In this document: positions 30,857-40,226 of the stretch, piece after piece | How the letters are laid out: each line of letters opens with the position of its first letter | How positions within the stretch are numbered: position 1 is the first letter of the stretch | Assembly: GCA_041687455.1 (NCBI GenBank) | Contig: JAWLBY010000002.1 | Coordinates: 124,001-188,000, forward strand | DNA from: JAWLBY01 sp041687455 | Lineage (GTDB): Bacteria > Pseudomonadota > Gammaproteobacteria > Xanthomonadales > Xanthomonadaceae | Length of the DNA: 64,000 nucleotides | Reading direction: 5' to 3' | Program-made: the position numbers and the translations under genes | Notes under the pieces: generated by a model | The model's input: the letters and a program-made list of their open reading frames with translations, nothing else | Told to the model about the DNA's origin: nothing | Databases searched by the model: none

Positions 30857-31822
30857 ATGACCCTCTCGACTGCCCGCGCGCTGCGAGCAGCCCACGACGG
30901 CCCGCTGGTCATCGTGATGAACGCTCACGCCGGTCGCAGCGACGTGCCGGAGACGCGTGAGCAGATCGGCGCGGTGCTCGATGCGGCCGGCCGGGCGCAC
31001 GAATTCGTTGTCGCCGAACGCGGCACGCGGTTCGACGCGGCGGTGGCGAACGCGGCGCAGCGGGCCGGAGCCGTCGATGGCGTGCTGGTCGCGGTCGGCG
31101 GCGACGGCACGATCAATGCCGTCGCCAGCGCAGCGCTCGAGCACGACCGCCCGCTCGGCGTCGTTCCGCAGGGCACGTTCAACTATTTCGCGCGTGCGCT
31201 CGGCATTCCCGAAGATGTGCCGGCCGCCGCCGCGTGCCTGCTGTCGGGCCGAATCCGGCTGGTGCAGGTCGGCTGCGTCAATCAGCGCCGCTTCCTGGTC
31301 AACGCGAGCCTCGGTCTGTACCCGCAACTGCTGGAGGATCGTGAGGCCTTCCTGCAACAGCGCGGCCGCAACCGGGTCAATGCGTTGCTGTCGAGCCTGG
31401 TGCTGGCGCTGCGCGGCTTCCGTCAGATGAACATCGAATCCGAACGCAGCGACAGCCGGTCGCGCACGCCGACGTTGTTCATAGGAAACAACCGGGTGCA
31501 ACTCGAACGGCTGGGTCTGGGGGCGGAACTGCTCGATGCGCTGGAGCAGCACCGGCTGGTCGGCCTCAGCGTGCGGCCGATCACGACGCTGCAGATGCTG
31601 GCACTGGTGCTGCGTGGCGCACTCGGCCGGCTCGGCGACGCCGACCGGATCAGCAGCTTCGCGTTCCGCTACCTGACCGTGCAGCCGCCCGGGCGGCGTC
31701 GGATCAAGGTCGCGATCGACGGCGAGGTGCTGACGATGCGCACGCCGGTGCGGATCGAGGTCTGCACCGATCCGCTGTCGGTGCTGGTGCCGGCTCCCGG
31801 TCAGCGGGTCGCTGCGGCGTGA
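30857..31822 (+). CDS. Diacylglycerol kinase-like lipid kinase (DAGK catalytic domain)
   Basis: This 321-residue protein belongs to the YegS/DgkB-type lipid kinase family. The nucleotide-binding motif VAVGGDGTINAVAS is intact. The second motif, VVPQGTFNYFARALGI, has Gln-Gly-Thr-Phe-Asn where most have GTxNxFA. The C-terminal half holds the beta-sandwich with IKVAIDGEVL (usual QxDGE). It probably phosphorylates a lipid at the inner membrane. The last codons overlap a metallophosphoesterase gene (GTGA), a common pairing. Confidence 0.82.
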   Translation: MTLSTARALRAAHDGPLVIVMNAHAGRSDVPETREQIGAVLDAAGRAHEFVVAERGTRFDAAVANAAQRAGAVDGVLVAVGGDGTINAVASAALEHDRPLGVVPQGTFNYFARALGIPEDVPAAAACLLSGRIRLVQVGCVNQRRFLVNASLGLYPQLLEDREAFLQQRGRNRVNALLSSLVLALRGFRQMNIESERSDSRSRTPTLFIGNNRVQLERLGLGAELLDALEQHRLVGLSVRPITTLQMLALVLRGALGRLGDADRISSFAFRYLTVQPPGRRRIKVAIDGEVLTMRTPVRIEVCTDPLSVLVPAPGQRVAAA

Positions 31823-32628
31823 GCGTACTGTTGCAGATCTCCGATCCGCATTTCGGTACCGAACAACCGCCGGTGGTCGCTGCGCTGCTCGCTCTGGTCG
31901 AGCGGTTGCGGCCCGACGTCTGCCTGCTGTCGGGCGACATCACCCAGCGTGCGCGCCGGAACCAGTTCGCCGCCGCGCGGCGCTTCGTCGATCGGCTGGC
32001 GCCGGCGCGGGTGCTGGTGATTCCGGGCAATCACGATATTCCGCTGTTCGACCTGCCGGCGCGGCTGTGCTGGCCGTACCGGAACTTCCGCACAGCGTTC
32101 GGTGATGCGCTCGAAGCCGAGCTGGCGAGCGACGACCTGCTGGTGCTGGCGCTGAACACGACCCGGCCACGGCGTCGCAAGCATGGTGAAGTGTCGCCGG
32201 AGCAGGTCGAGCGCGTCGCGCGGCGGCTGCGCGACGCACCGGTCGACCAGTTGCGGATCGTCGTCACGCACCAGCCGGCCGCGGTGCCGGATCCGCGCGA
32301 GACGCACAACCTGCTGCGCGGACGCGACCAGGCCTTGCGGCCGTGGGCGGAAGCCGGTGCCGACCTGCTGGTCGGCGGCCATATTCATCTGCCTTACGTG
32401 ATCGACCTGCGCGCCCGGCTCGGGCTGCCGCGGCGGCTGTGGTGCGTGCAGGCCGGCACCGCGACCTCGCACCGGACCCGAGCCGGGCTGCCGAATTCGG
32501 TGAACCTGATCCGCTACGACCACCATCTGATGCCATGGCAGTGCCGGATCGAGCGCTGGGACCACAACGCTGTGACCGGCGCATTCGAGTGCGTGCAGGC
32601 CGAACGGCTACTGCTCGATCGCCACTGA
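31819..32628 (+). CDS. Metallophosphoesterase
   Basis: This 269-residue calcineurin-type phosphoesterase starts at GTG. All five metal-binding blocks are visible: ISDPHFG (DxH), LLSGDIT (GD), IPGNHDIP (GNHD), VVTHQPA (H) and VGGHIHLPY (GHxH). It may hydrolyse a phosphodiester or phospholipid product linked to the kinase with which it is translationally coupled. That substrate link is inferred. Length and motif spacing match the CpdA-like class-III branch. Confidence 0.85.
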   Translation: MSVLLQISDPHFGTEQPPVVAALLALVERLRPDVCLLSGDITQRARRNQFAAARRFVDRLAPARVLVIPGNHDIPLFDLPARLCWPYRNFRTAFGDALEAELASDDLLVLALNTTRPRRRKHGEVSPEQVERVARRLRDAPVDQLRIVVTHQPAAVPDPRETHNLLRGRDQALRPWAEAGADLLVGGHIHLPYVIDLRARLGLPRRLWCVQAGTATSHRTRAGLPNSVNLIRYDHHLMPWQCRIERWDHNAVTGAFECVQAERLLLDRH

Positions 32629-32926
32629 CGGCGCGTTGAAGCGCGTCCGTTGTGGGCGATTTCAGGTCGCGAGCCCGGCGCATGTCCGTCCGCGCTTCCG
32701 GCGGATGAAGCGCTTGCACTCTTGCACGCTTGCTCCGCCGCGCGCCCCCGTGGCCGCCTGGCCGCTTGTCGACAGCCCCACGGCGAGTTCTCGAGGCAGA
32801 AACGCGCCGGGCCGAATCCATGGCGCGACGAAAAGCCGGCGTTCAGGTTCGAATGTGCCGTCTGGCGCACGTCACGGTCACGCAGGACGTGGCAAGCTCG
32901 GCCGCAGTTCCCGCCCGACCTGCCGC
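32629..32926. other. Intergenic region, no gene seen
   Basis: Nearly 300 bases between the phosphoesterase and the large sensor protein. The sensor frame is open throughout, but the translated region is Arg/Pro/Ala-rich and unlike protein. No convincing promoter or hairpin was recognised. Confidence 0.4.
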
Positions 32927-35900
32927 ATGCGTGCCGTGTTCGCCCCGCTGATGCTGGTCCTCGTGCTGTGCGCCGCACCGGCGGCGGCCTCGGTGCCGCA
33001 GGGATTCCACCGGCTGCCACTCGACGAGGCGCTGTCGCAGAACAGCATCGCCGCGATGGTGCAGGACGAGCGTGGGCTGATCTGGTTCGCGACGCTCGGC
33101 GGCGTCGATGTCTACGACGGCTACCGTTTCCGTTCGATCTCGAGCGATCCGCGCGATCCGAATTCGCTGGCCGGTGTCGCGGTCTCGGCCTTGCTGCGTG
33201 ATCACGACGGCCGGATCTGGGCCGCCGGTACCGGCGGCTGGCTGGACCGGATCGATCCCGGCAGTGGCCGCATCACGCATGTGTCCGATCGCATCGCCGG
33301 CCCATCCGACCGGCCCGGCTCGAACGCGGTGGCGCTGTTCGAGGATCGCGCCGGCACGCTGTGGATCGGCAGCAATACCGGCCTGCACCGGGTCAGCGGC
33401 GAGCGCGAGATCGAATTCAATGCCGACCGCGCCGTGTCCGCCGCGCCGCTGGCGGCGGTCAGCGCGATTGCCGATGCCGATGACGGCCGGCTGTGGCTCG
33501 GCACGCCGGATGGCGTCGTGCTGTTCGACCCGGTGGCCGGCGTGCTCGAACGCCATCGTCACGATCCGGCCGATCCGCAGTCGCTGGTCGCCGACCGGGT
33601 CAGTGCGCTGCTGGTGGCGGCCGACGGTGCGCTGTGGGTCGGGACTACCTCCGGTCTGAGCCGGCGCGCGCCGGGTGCCGGCGGCTTTTCCCGCTTCCGG
33701 GCCGATCCGGCCGATCCGCGCGCGCTCGGCGGCGACCATGTCCGGGCGTTGATGCAGGACCGCGCCGGTCGGCTCTGGGTTGCGACCCAATCGGGCGGCC
33801 TGAGCCTGTTCGACGGCGACGCCGGATTCGACACCCGGCGCTACGACGCCAATGCGCCGTCGAGCCTGAGCAGCAACGATGTCTGGAGCCTGTTCCAGGA
33901 CCGTTCCGGCCTGATCTGGATCGGCACCGCCGGCGGCGGCCTGAACCAGATCAACCCGAGTACCGACCGCTTCCAGGCGTTGCGCAGCCTGCCGTTCAAT
34001 CCGCGCAGCCTGCGCAGCCCGTTCGTCTGGGACCTCGCCGAGGACGCCGCCGGCCGGATCTGGATGACCACGCTCGCCGGCATCGAGCGCCACGACCCGC
34101 GCGACGGCAGTTTCGCGCTGTTCCAGCCGCAGGCCGGCGATGTCGCGATGAACCAGTTGCAGTCGCTGCATCTGGACGCGCAGCAGCGCTTCTGGGTCGG
34201 TGCAGTGAACGGCCGGCTGTACCGCTTCGATCCCGAGCGTGGCCGCTTCGACGGCGTGGCGCGTGACGGCGTACCGGACGGGCGCTTCAGCCGCGACCGC
34301 GTCTGGTTGCTCGGCGGCGAGCCGTCCGGGCGGCTCTGGGTCGGGGCCAGCGAGGGCCTGTTTGCACTCGATCCCGACAGCGGGCGAATCGTCGAATCGA
34401 TCGCCGACCGTGCCGACATCCCGATGGGCACGCAGCCGGTCCGGACCATGCTGGCCGACTCCGACGGCGTGCTCTGGTTCGGTGGCGGCGGCGCCGGACT
34501 GATTCGCTACCAGCACGGACGTGGTGTGACGATGGTGCTCGGCCGTGATCCGGCCGACCCGGCCTCGCTCAGCGACAACAACGTGCGGGCGCTGTACGAA
34601 TCGCCGGACGGCGCACTGTGGGTCGGCACTCACAACGGGCTGAATCGTCTCGCCGCCGAGGATCGCCGCGCCGGGCGCAATCGATTCAAGCTCTACACCC
34701 GCAGCGACGGCCTGCCCGACAACACGATCTACGGCATCGTGCCGGAGGGCGACGGCCGCCATCTGTGGCTCAGCAGCAATGCCGGCCTGAGTCGCTTCGA
34801 CCCGTTGCGCGACGAATTCCGCAACTTCAACGTCCACGATGGCCTGACCGCCAACGAGATGAACGGTGGCGCCGAATTGCGCGCGGTGGACGGCCGGCTG
34901 TACTTCGGCAGTGTCGGCGGCGTGACCTGGTTCAGACCGGACGATCTGCCGGTCAACACGCACGTGCCGAGCGTCGCGATCACCGAGGTCGCGACCCACC
35001 GCAGCGCGGCGCAGGTCAGTGGCCGCAATGGCGAGCAAGCGCTGGAGCTGCCGCACGACGCCGCGATGCTGACGGTCCGCTTCGCGGTCACCGATTTCCA
35101 CCAGCCGAACAAGAACCGCTTCCGCTACCGGCTGCTCGGCCCCGACGGCGGCGACTGGATCGATACCGCCGAACCGTCGATCACGATCGCGCGGCTGCCG
35201 CCGGCCGGCTATCGGCTCGAAGTGCATGGTGCCAACAACGACGGGGTCTGGAGCGCCGAGCCGGCGACGCTCGACGTGGTCGTGCAGCCTCCATGGTGGA
35301 ATACGCCCGTTGCCTATGCCGGCGAAGGCCTGCTGATTTTGCTCGCCGGTCTCGGCTACCACCGCGCACAGCGGCGCAAGCTGGTCCGCGAACGCGAATT
35401 CAACGACCAGTTGAGCCGTGCCCACTCGCTGGCCGAGGCGCGCCACGAGATGGCGATGCGCTACGCCCGCTACGATCAGTTGACGCAGTTGCCGAACCGC
35501 AGTGCGCTGATCGATGCGCTCGGTCGCTATCTGCGCAGCGCACGCCTCAACGCGCAGCCGCTGGCGCTGCTGCTGATCAATCTCGACCGCTTCCAGCGCA
35601 TCAACGACAGCATCGGCCACACGCTCGGTGACCGCGTGCTGCAGATGACTGCCGAGCGGCTGCAGGTCGGCATCGGCAGCGGCGACTTCCTGGCCCGGGT
35701 CGGCAGCGACGAATTCGCGCTGATCGCGCTGCCACCGGATGCGGCCGACGACGACTGGCCTGAGCAGTTGGCGAGCCGCCTGCAGCAGTCGATCGCCGAG
35801 CCGCATCCGCTGCGCGATCCACCGCTGGTGATCGGTGCCGGCATCGGCATCGTCTGCGCCGACGATAGCGCCGGTCCGGCCGAGCTGCTCGGACAGGCCG

Positions 35901-36769
35901 ACATCGCGATGCATGCCGGCAAGCGCCAGGCGCCCGGAAGCATCGTCCGCTACCGGCCCGACATGCGCGACAGCGCACGCGAGCGGCTCAGCATCGAGGC
36001 GCGGATGCGCCGCGCGCTCGATGCCGGCGAGTTCGTCGCGCATTACCAGCCGCTGGTACGGGTGGCCGGCAGTCGGGTCAGTGGTTTCGAGGCGCTGATC
36101 CGCTGGATGCCAGCCGACGGACCGCCGATCTATCCGGACCAGTTCATCCCGGTCGCCGAGGAGAGCGGGCTGATCGTCGAGCTCGGCAGCTTCATGCTGC
36201 ACGAGGTCTGCCGGCAACTGGCCGAGTGGCGCAGCGTCGGCGTGCAGCGGATCGCCGTCGCGGTCAATGTGTCGATGCGGCAGTTGCGCAGCGGCACGCT
36301 GGTGCCGACGCTGCGTGCCGCGCTGACCGAGTTCGGCGTGCCGGCGTCGATGCTGAAACTCGAGATCACCGAGAGCGCGATGATGGAGAACGTCGAGGAC
36401 ACCGCCGAACAGCTCGCCGCGGTGCGGCGACTCGGCGTGCCGGTCTCGGTCGATGACTTCGGTACCGGCTTCTCGTCGCTCGGTCACCTGAAGCGGCTGC
36501 CGGTCAACGAGCTGAAGATCGACCGGACCTTCGTCAGCGACGTCGCCAGCAGCAGCCACAGCCGCAAGATCGTCGCATCGATCGTGCGGCTTGCGCACGA
36601 GCTCGACCTGACCACGGTCGGCGAGGGCGTCGAGGATGCCGAGTGCCTGGCCTGTCTGCGCGAGATCGGCTGCGACTTCGCACAGGGCTACCACTTCGCC
36701 AGGCCGATGTCCGCTGCTGACGTCTACCGCAAGGGCTGGCTGCCGCTGCTGCAGAAGCGCAGGGCGTAA
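32927..36769 (+). CDS. Propeller-Y_Y_Y sensor with GGDEF and EAL output domains
   Basis: This 1280-residue membrane sensor probably controls cyclic di-GMP. A signal peptide (about 1-22) precedes two seven-bladed 'two-component regulator' propellers (to about 690), with repeats such as DRAGRLWVATQSGGL and DRSGLIWIGTAGGGL. A Y_Y_Y domain follows (about 715-785), then one TM helix (about 793-813), GGDEF (about 850-1000) and EAL (about 1020-1275). The GGDEF signature reads GSDEF, so cyclase activity is doubtful. The EAL domain keeps FEALIRW, AVNVSM, LEITESAMM, VDDFGTGFSSL, LKIDRTF and GEGVED, so phosphodiesterase activity is likely. The ATG at 32927 opens the signal peptide. Confidence 0.9.
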   Translation: MRAVFAPLMLVLVLCAAPAAASVPQGFHRLPLDEALSQNSIAAMVQDERGLIWFATLGGVDVYDGYRFRSISSDPRDPNSLAGVAVSALLRDHDGRIWAAGTGGWLDRIDPGSGRITHVSDRIAGPSDRPGSNAVALFEDRAGTLWIGSNTGLHRVSGEREIEFNADRAVSAAPLAAVSAIADADDGRLWLGTPDGVVLFDPVAGVLERHRHDPADPQSLVADRVSALLVAADGALWVGTTSGLSRRAPGAGGFSRFRADPADPRALGGDHVRALMQDRAGRLWVATQSGGLSLFDGDAGFDTRRYDANAPSSLSSNDVWSLFQDRSGLIWIGTAGGGLNQINPSTDRFQALRSLPFNPRSLRSPFVWDLAEDAAGRIWMTTLAGIERHDPRDGSFALFQPQAGDVAMNQLQSLHLDAQQRFWVGAVNGRLYRFDPERGRFDGVARDGVPDGRFSRDRVWLLGGEPSGRLWVGASEGLFALDPDSGRIVESIADRADIPMGTQPVRTMLADSDGVLWFGGGGAGLIRYQHGRGVTMVLGRDPADPASLSDNNVRALYESPDGALWVGTHNGLNRLAAEDRRAGRNRFKLYTRSDGLPDNTIYGIVPEGDGRHLWLSSNAGLSRFDPLRDEFRNFNVHDGLTANEMNGGAELRAVDGRLYFGSVGGVTWFRPDDLPVNTHVPSVAITEVATHRSAAQVSGRNGEQALELPHDAAMLTVRFAVTDFHQPNKNRFRYRLLGPDGGDWIDTAEPSITIARLPPAGYRLEVHGANNDGVWSAEPATLDVVVQPPWWNTPVAYAGEGLLILLAGLGYHRAQRRKLVREREFNDQLSRAHSLAEARHEMAMRYARYDQLTQLPNRSALIDALGRYLRSARLNAQPLALLLINLDRFQRINDSIGHTLGDRVLQMTAERLQVGIGSGDFLARVGSDEFALIALPPDAADDDWPEQLASRLQQSIAEPHPLRDPPLVIGAGIGIVCADDSAGPAELLGQADIAMHAGKRQAPGSIVRYRPDMRDSARERLSIEARMRRALDAGEFVAHYQPLVRVAGSRVSGFEALIRWMPADGPPIYPDQFIPVAEESGLIVELGSFMLHEVCRQLAEWRSVGVQRIAVAVNVSMRQLRSGTLVPTLRAALTEFGVPASMLKLEITESAMMENVEDTAEQLAAVRRLGVPVSVDDFGTGFSSLGHLKRLPVNELKIDRTFVSDVASSSHSRKIVASIVRLAHELDLTTVGEGVEDAECLACLREIGCDFAQGYHFARPMSAADVYRKGWLPLLQKRRA

Positions 36770-36954
36770 GGCGCTCACGTCCGGCGCCCGCTCGTCGCAG
36801 CCAGCAAGCTCGCCGCAGCGACTCGTCTTGCCGCTGCGGCGCGAGTTCCCGGTGCTGCATTCGTGATCAGCGACCACGACGCGTTTCGAGCCGCACCAGC
36901 GACGGCGGTGCGCGTACCGTGATCGACGGCGTGATGGCGACAGGCGGCGCGCCC

Positions 36955-36960
36955 TACAAT
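36955..36960 (+). promoter_or_regulatory. Candidate -10 box for the pilU-like gene
   Basis: TACAAT lies 30 bases before the ATG at 36991 and downstream of the in-frame alternative start at 36919. It therefore supports the shorter protein. A clear -35 is not visible. Confidence 0.4.
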
Positions 36961-36990
36961 GATTTCATTTGCGGGCGGGGGCTGCAGCCG

Positions 36991-38256
36991 ATGTCGACGA
37001 TCACCGAGGAACAGGCCCGTGCGTACATGCACAAGCTGCTGGCGGCGATGGCCCAGGCTGGCGGATCGGATCTGTTCATCGCGCACGATTTTGCGCCGAG
37101 CATGAAACTCAATGGCGCGATGCAGCCGCTGTCGCAGCAGAAGCTCACCGGCGACGTCACCAGGATGCTCGCCCGTTCGCTGATGAACGAGACGCAGCGC
37201 GACGAATTCGAGCGCGAGTACGAATGCAATTTCGCGATCTCGGTGCCCGGCGTGTCGCGCTTCCGCATCAACGTCTACGTCCAGCAGCAGCACACCGCGA
37301 TGGTGATCCGCACGATCGCGGCCGAGATCCCGGACTTCGAGAAGCTGCAACTGCCACCGGTACTGAAGGACATCATCATGAGCAAGCGTGGGCTCGTGCT
37401 GGTGGTCGGCGGTACCGGCTCCGGCAAGTCGACCACGCTGGCGGCGATGATCGATCACCGCAACCGGACCTCGTCCGGCCACATCATCACGATCGAGGAT
37501 CCGGTCGAGTACGCGCACGTGTCGAAGAGCTCGCTGGTCAGCCACCGCGAGGTCGGCGTCGACACGCTGTCGTGGCATCACGCGCTGAAGAACACGTTGC
37601 GGCAGGCACCGGACGTGATCCTGATCGGCGAGATCCGCGACGCCGAGACGATGGAGCACGCGATCGCGTTTTCGGAAACCGGCCATCTGTGCCTGTCGAC
37701 GCTGCACGCCAACAGCGCCAGCCAGACGATGGAACGGGTGGTCAATTTCTTTCCCGAAGAACGCCGCACGCAGTTGCTGATGGACCTGTCGGCGAACCTG
37801 CGGGCGATCATCGCCCAGCGCCTGGTGCGCACCGAGGACGGCCGCGGACGCAAGGCGGCGATCGAGATCCTGATCAACACGCCGACGATCAGCGAAAAGA
37901 TCCTGAAGGGCGAATTCGGCGAGCTGAAGGGTGTCATGTCGAAGTCGCGCGAGCTCGGCATGCGCACATTCGACTGGGCGCTGTTCGAGCTGTACAACGA
38001 CGGCCACATCTCGTACGACGAAGCGATCCGTCACGCCGACTCGGCCAACGAGCTGCGGCTCGAGATCAAGCTGCGCAGCAAGCGCGGCGAACCGGCAGCG
38101 GCGGCGAAGGTGGCGCTGGCGATCGACACCGGACCGTCGGAAGAGGAGCTCGAGGCGATGCGCAAGGAAGAACTCGCGCGACAGGAAGCCAAGCGGCGTG
38201 AACTGGAAGAGAAGGAGCTGCAGAAGTTGCGCGCGATGAAGGCGCAGCAGGACTGA
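36991..38256 (+). CDS. pilU: PilU-like type IV pilus retraction ATPase
   Basis: This 421-residue hexameric ATPase of the PilT/PilU family acts at the base of type IV pili. The N-terminal SDLFI motif (SDLFIAHDFAPSMKLNG) is PilU-like, where PilT has SDLH. Walker A is GGTGSGKSTTLA, the Asp box is TIEDPVEYAH, Walker B is APDVILIGEIRDAETM, and the His box STLHANSA is complete. After residue 375 comes a charged Glu/Lys/Arg tail likely to be helical. pilT is not adjacent, unlike the usual pilTU pair. The start at 36991 fits the family N-terminus and the candidate promoter. Confidence 0.88.
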   Translation: MSTITEEQARAYMHKLLAAMAQAGGSDLFIAHDFAPSMKLNGAMQPLSQQKLTGDVTRMLARSLMNETQRDEFEREYECNFAISVPGVSRFRINVYVQQQHTAMVIRTIAAEIPDFEKLQLPPVLKDIIMSKRGLVLVVGGTGSGKSTTLAAMIDHRNRTSSGHIITIEDPVEYAHVSKSSLVSHREVGVDTLSWHHALKNTLRQAPDVILIGEIRDAETMEHAIAFSETGHLCLSTLHANSASQTMERVVNFFPEERRTQLLMDLSANLRAIIAQRLVRTEDGRGRKAAIEILINTPTISEKILKGEFGELKGVMSKSRELGMRTFDWALFELYNDGHISYDEAIRHADSANELRLEIKLRSKRGEPAAAAKVALAIDTGPSEEELEAMRKEELARQEAKRRELEEKELQKLRAMKAQQD

Positions 38257-38356
38257 ACCCGCGCGCGCGGTGGCGGTGTCTGCCGCCGTCCTGCGTAGTG
38301 GTTCATCCACGACCGCGGCGAGCGGTCGTCGAAACGCCCCGGCCGGAGTCCGCCGC

Positions 38357-38875
38357 ATGAAACTGATCGCCGAGAAGCGCAGCCCGCGCGAGCGCCATGA
38401 CCAGCTCCGCTTCGTTCGTGCCGACGGAAGCGGTGCGGCCTGCATGATGCCGAGGCAGGGCATCCTGCCGCACGACCTGCTGCACTACGTGGTGGAATCG
38501 ACGCTTGGATGTCGCCACGGATTCCTCGGCCTCGTCGCGGCCGGCGCGCAACCGGCGTTCGCGATGGATGTGGGCGCAGACGACGATTCGGCGAAGCCGG
38601 GCGAACCCGATGCGATCCGTTCCGAAGCGGCACGGGTCGAGGCGCTGGTCGAGGCGATGCAGGCACAGTTGTGGGCCGGCGTGACCGATGACATGGTGGC
38701 GTTTCGGCTCGGCGTCGAGGGCGCCTGTGCCTCACGCGGTTGCGCGCCGCCTGCGCTCGATGACGCAGTCATCACAGGTCTATTCGAAGCCGCCGCCGCG
38801 CTGGCCGAACGCTGGAACGCGGTGCCCCCGCACGGCGTGCTGGAACTCGAACTGCCGCGCGGGTCGACCTGCTGA
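38357..38875 (+). CDS. Conserved hypothetical protein
   Basis: This 172-residue cytosolic-looking protein begins MKLIAEKRSPRERHDQLRF and contains GILPHDLLHYVVEST and GFLGLVAAG, features I associate with an unnamed conserved family. A polar linker is followed by a C-terminal helical region. Cys residues (ACASRGCAPP) may be structural. Nothing indicates a reaction. It lies between pilU and a convergent diguanylate cyclase gene. The ATG at 38357 is preferred because upstream residues are low-complexity. Confidence 0.6.
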   Translation: MKLIAEKRSPRERHDQLRFVRADGSGAACMMPRQGILPHDLLHYVVESTLGCRHGFLGLVAAGAQPAFAMDVGADDDSAKPGEPDAIRSEAARVEALVEAMQAQLWAGVTDDMVAFRLGVEGACASRGCAPPALDDAVITGLFEAAAALAERWNAVPPHGVLELELPRGSTC

Positions 38876-38899
38876 AGCCGACTTGCGCTGGCGTTCGAG

Positions 38900-39820
38900 T
38901 CAGTGCTCGCGAATGAATTCGCTGCAGACCCGGTTGCGTCCGCCCATCTTGGCCCGGTAGAGCTGGCGATCGGCCTCGCCGATCAGCTCCTGCGGCGAGC
39001 CGCCCGGCACGCACAGTTCGGTCGCGATGCCGATGCTGACCGTCACGTGGTCGGCCACGGTCGAGTACGCGTGCGGGATCCGCAGCGATTCGATCTGCGT
39101 GCGGATGCCCTCGGCGATCGCCAGCGCGCCTTCGAAATCGGTCTCCGGCAGCACGCAGGCGAATTCTTCGCCGCCGTAACGCGCGCCGAGGTCGGCCGGG
39201 CGCAGCATGGCCGACGAGATCATGTGGGCGACGGTGCGCAGGCAATCGTCTCCCTGGCAGTGGCCGTAGGCATCGTTGAACGCCTTGAAGTGATCGACAT
39301 CGAGCAGGATCAGCGACAGTTCGCCATCGTGCCGCGCAAGCCGGGCGTACTCCTTGGCCAGCACTTCGTCGAAGTGGCGGCGATTGGCCAGCCCGGTCAG
39401 TCCGTCGGTGATCGCGAGCCGGGTCAACTGGTCGCGGGCCTGCTTCAGCTCGACCTGGTTGCGGACCCGCATCTTGACCACCGGCGGGTTGATCGGCTTG
39501 GTGACGTAGTCGACCGCACCGAGTTTCAGTCCGCGGGTTTCGGCACCGAGGTCGCCCATGCCGGTGATGAAGATCACCGGGATGTTCGACGTGTCGTGTT
39601 CGGCCTTGAGCCGCGAGCAGACCTCGAAGCCGTCCAGCCCCGGCATCATCACGTCGAGCAGGATCACTTCCGGATGCGCGTCGCGGGCCAGTTCCAGCGC
39701 CTGCTGGCTGTCGGTCGTGCACAGCACCTCGTAGCTGTCATCGAAGATCCGTGCGAGCAGCCGGGCATTGCTCGGATCGTCATCGACGATCAGGATCCTG
39801 GCCTGCGATTTGGTTGCCAT
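38900..39820 (-). CDS. Response regulator with GGDEF output (diguanylate cyclase)
   Basis: This 306-residue REC-GGDEF protein is predicted to make cyclic di-GMP when phosphorylated. The receiver (about 4-125) has the acidic pair in ILIVDDDPSN, phospho-Asp in VILLDVMMPGLDG and Lys in DYVTKPINP. The cyclase domain (about 140-306) has ITDGLTGLANRRHFDE, DVDHFKAFND and an intact GGEEF active site. RPAD five residues before it is a product-inhibition I-site. An AAGGGAG Shine-Dalgarno precedes the ATG at 39820. Its kinase is not nearby. Confidence 0.92.
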   Translation of the reverse strand: MATKSQARILIVDDDPSNARLLARIFDDSYEVLCTTDSQQALELARDAHPEVILLDVMMPGLDGFEVCSRLKAEHDTSNIPVIFITGMGDLGAETRGLKLGAVDYVTKPINPPVVKMRVRNQVELKQARDQLTRLAITDGLTGLANRRHFDEVLAKEYARLARHDGELSLILLDVDHFKAFNDAYGHCQGDDCLRTVAHMISSAMLRPADLGARYGGEEFACVLPETDFEGALAIAEGIRTQIESLRIPHAYSTVADHVTVSIGIATELCVPGGSPQELIGEADRQLYRAKMGGRNRVCSEFIREH

Positions 39821-40226
39821 TGAGGCCAGCTCCCTTCGTGGTCGGTGCCGGCCGTCCCGGGCCGCGCGTTTAGAGGGAGCCGGTCGGTGACGAAAGCGCC
39901 ACCGGCCGACCGTGGATCGATCGTGCCCGGCTGTGCGGCAGGGGTTTCGGGGGAGGTCTGCACAGCCCGGCGCGATCACGGTCGAGGCTACGGCCGCGGC
40001 ACCCAATTGCGAGTGAATGCACGTGCTCGTTCAGGCAGTTGGCCGCCGAACGGTAGAGTGCGTCGAGCTGCTCGCGGTCGGCCGACGATGCAGCGTGCGG
40101 ACGGCGCGTCCGGAACGGGCTCGGCGGGCAGGCCGGAGACGTGCGGCCGCCGCGGCCGGCATTCATGCCTGCGGTTCGCATCGATCCGCTAGAATCGTCC
40201 GGATGGAGACAAGGAGTGCCCACCCG
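39821..40226. other. Intergenic region of about 400 bases, no gene
   Basis: No convincing coding frame is present. The frame of the following gene is open upstream, but its translation is Arg/Ala-rich and unlike protein. I looked for a cobalamin-type riboswitch because the downstream gene is a small membrane protein, and saw no B12-box sequence. An AAGGAG (40210-40215) serves as the ribosome site of the next gene. Confidence 0.4.

Noticed and set aside
32843..36877. 1344-residue minus-strand frame opposite the propeller sensor
   Set aside because: Antisense shadow with no recognisable domain. The plus strand carries propeller, GGDEF and EAL motifs throughout.
39821..40226. Cobalamin riboswitch before the small membrane protein
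   Set aside because: No B12-box-like sequence or conserved core could be found.
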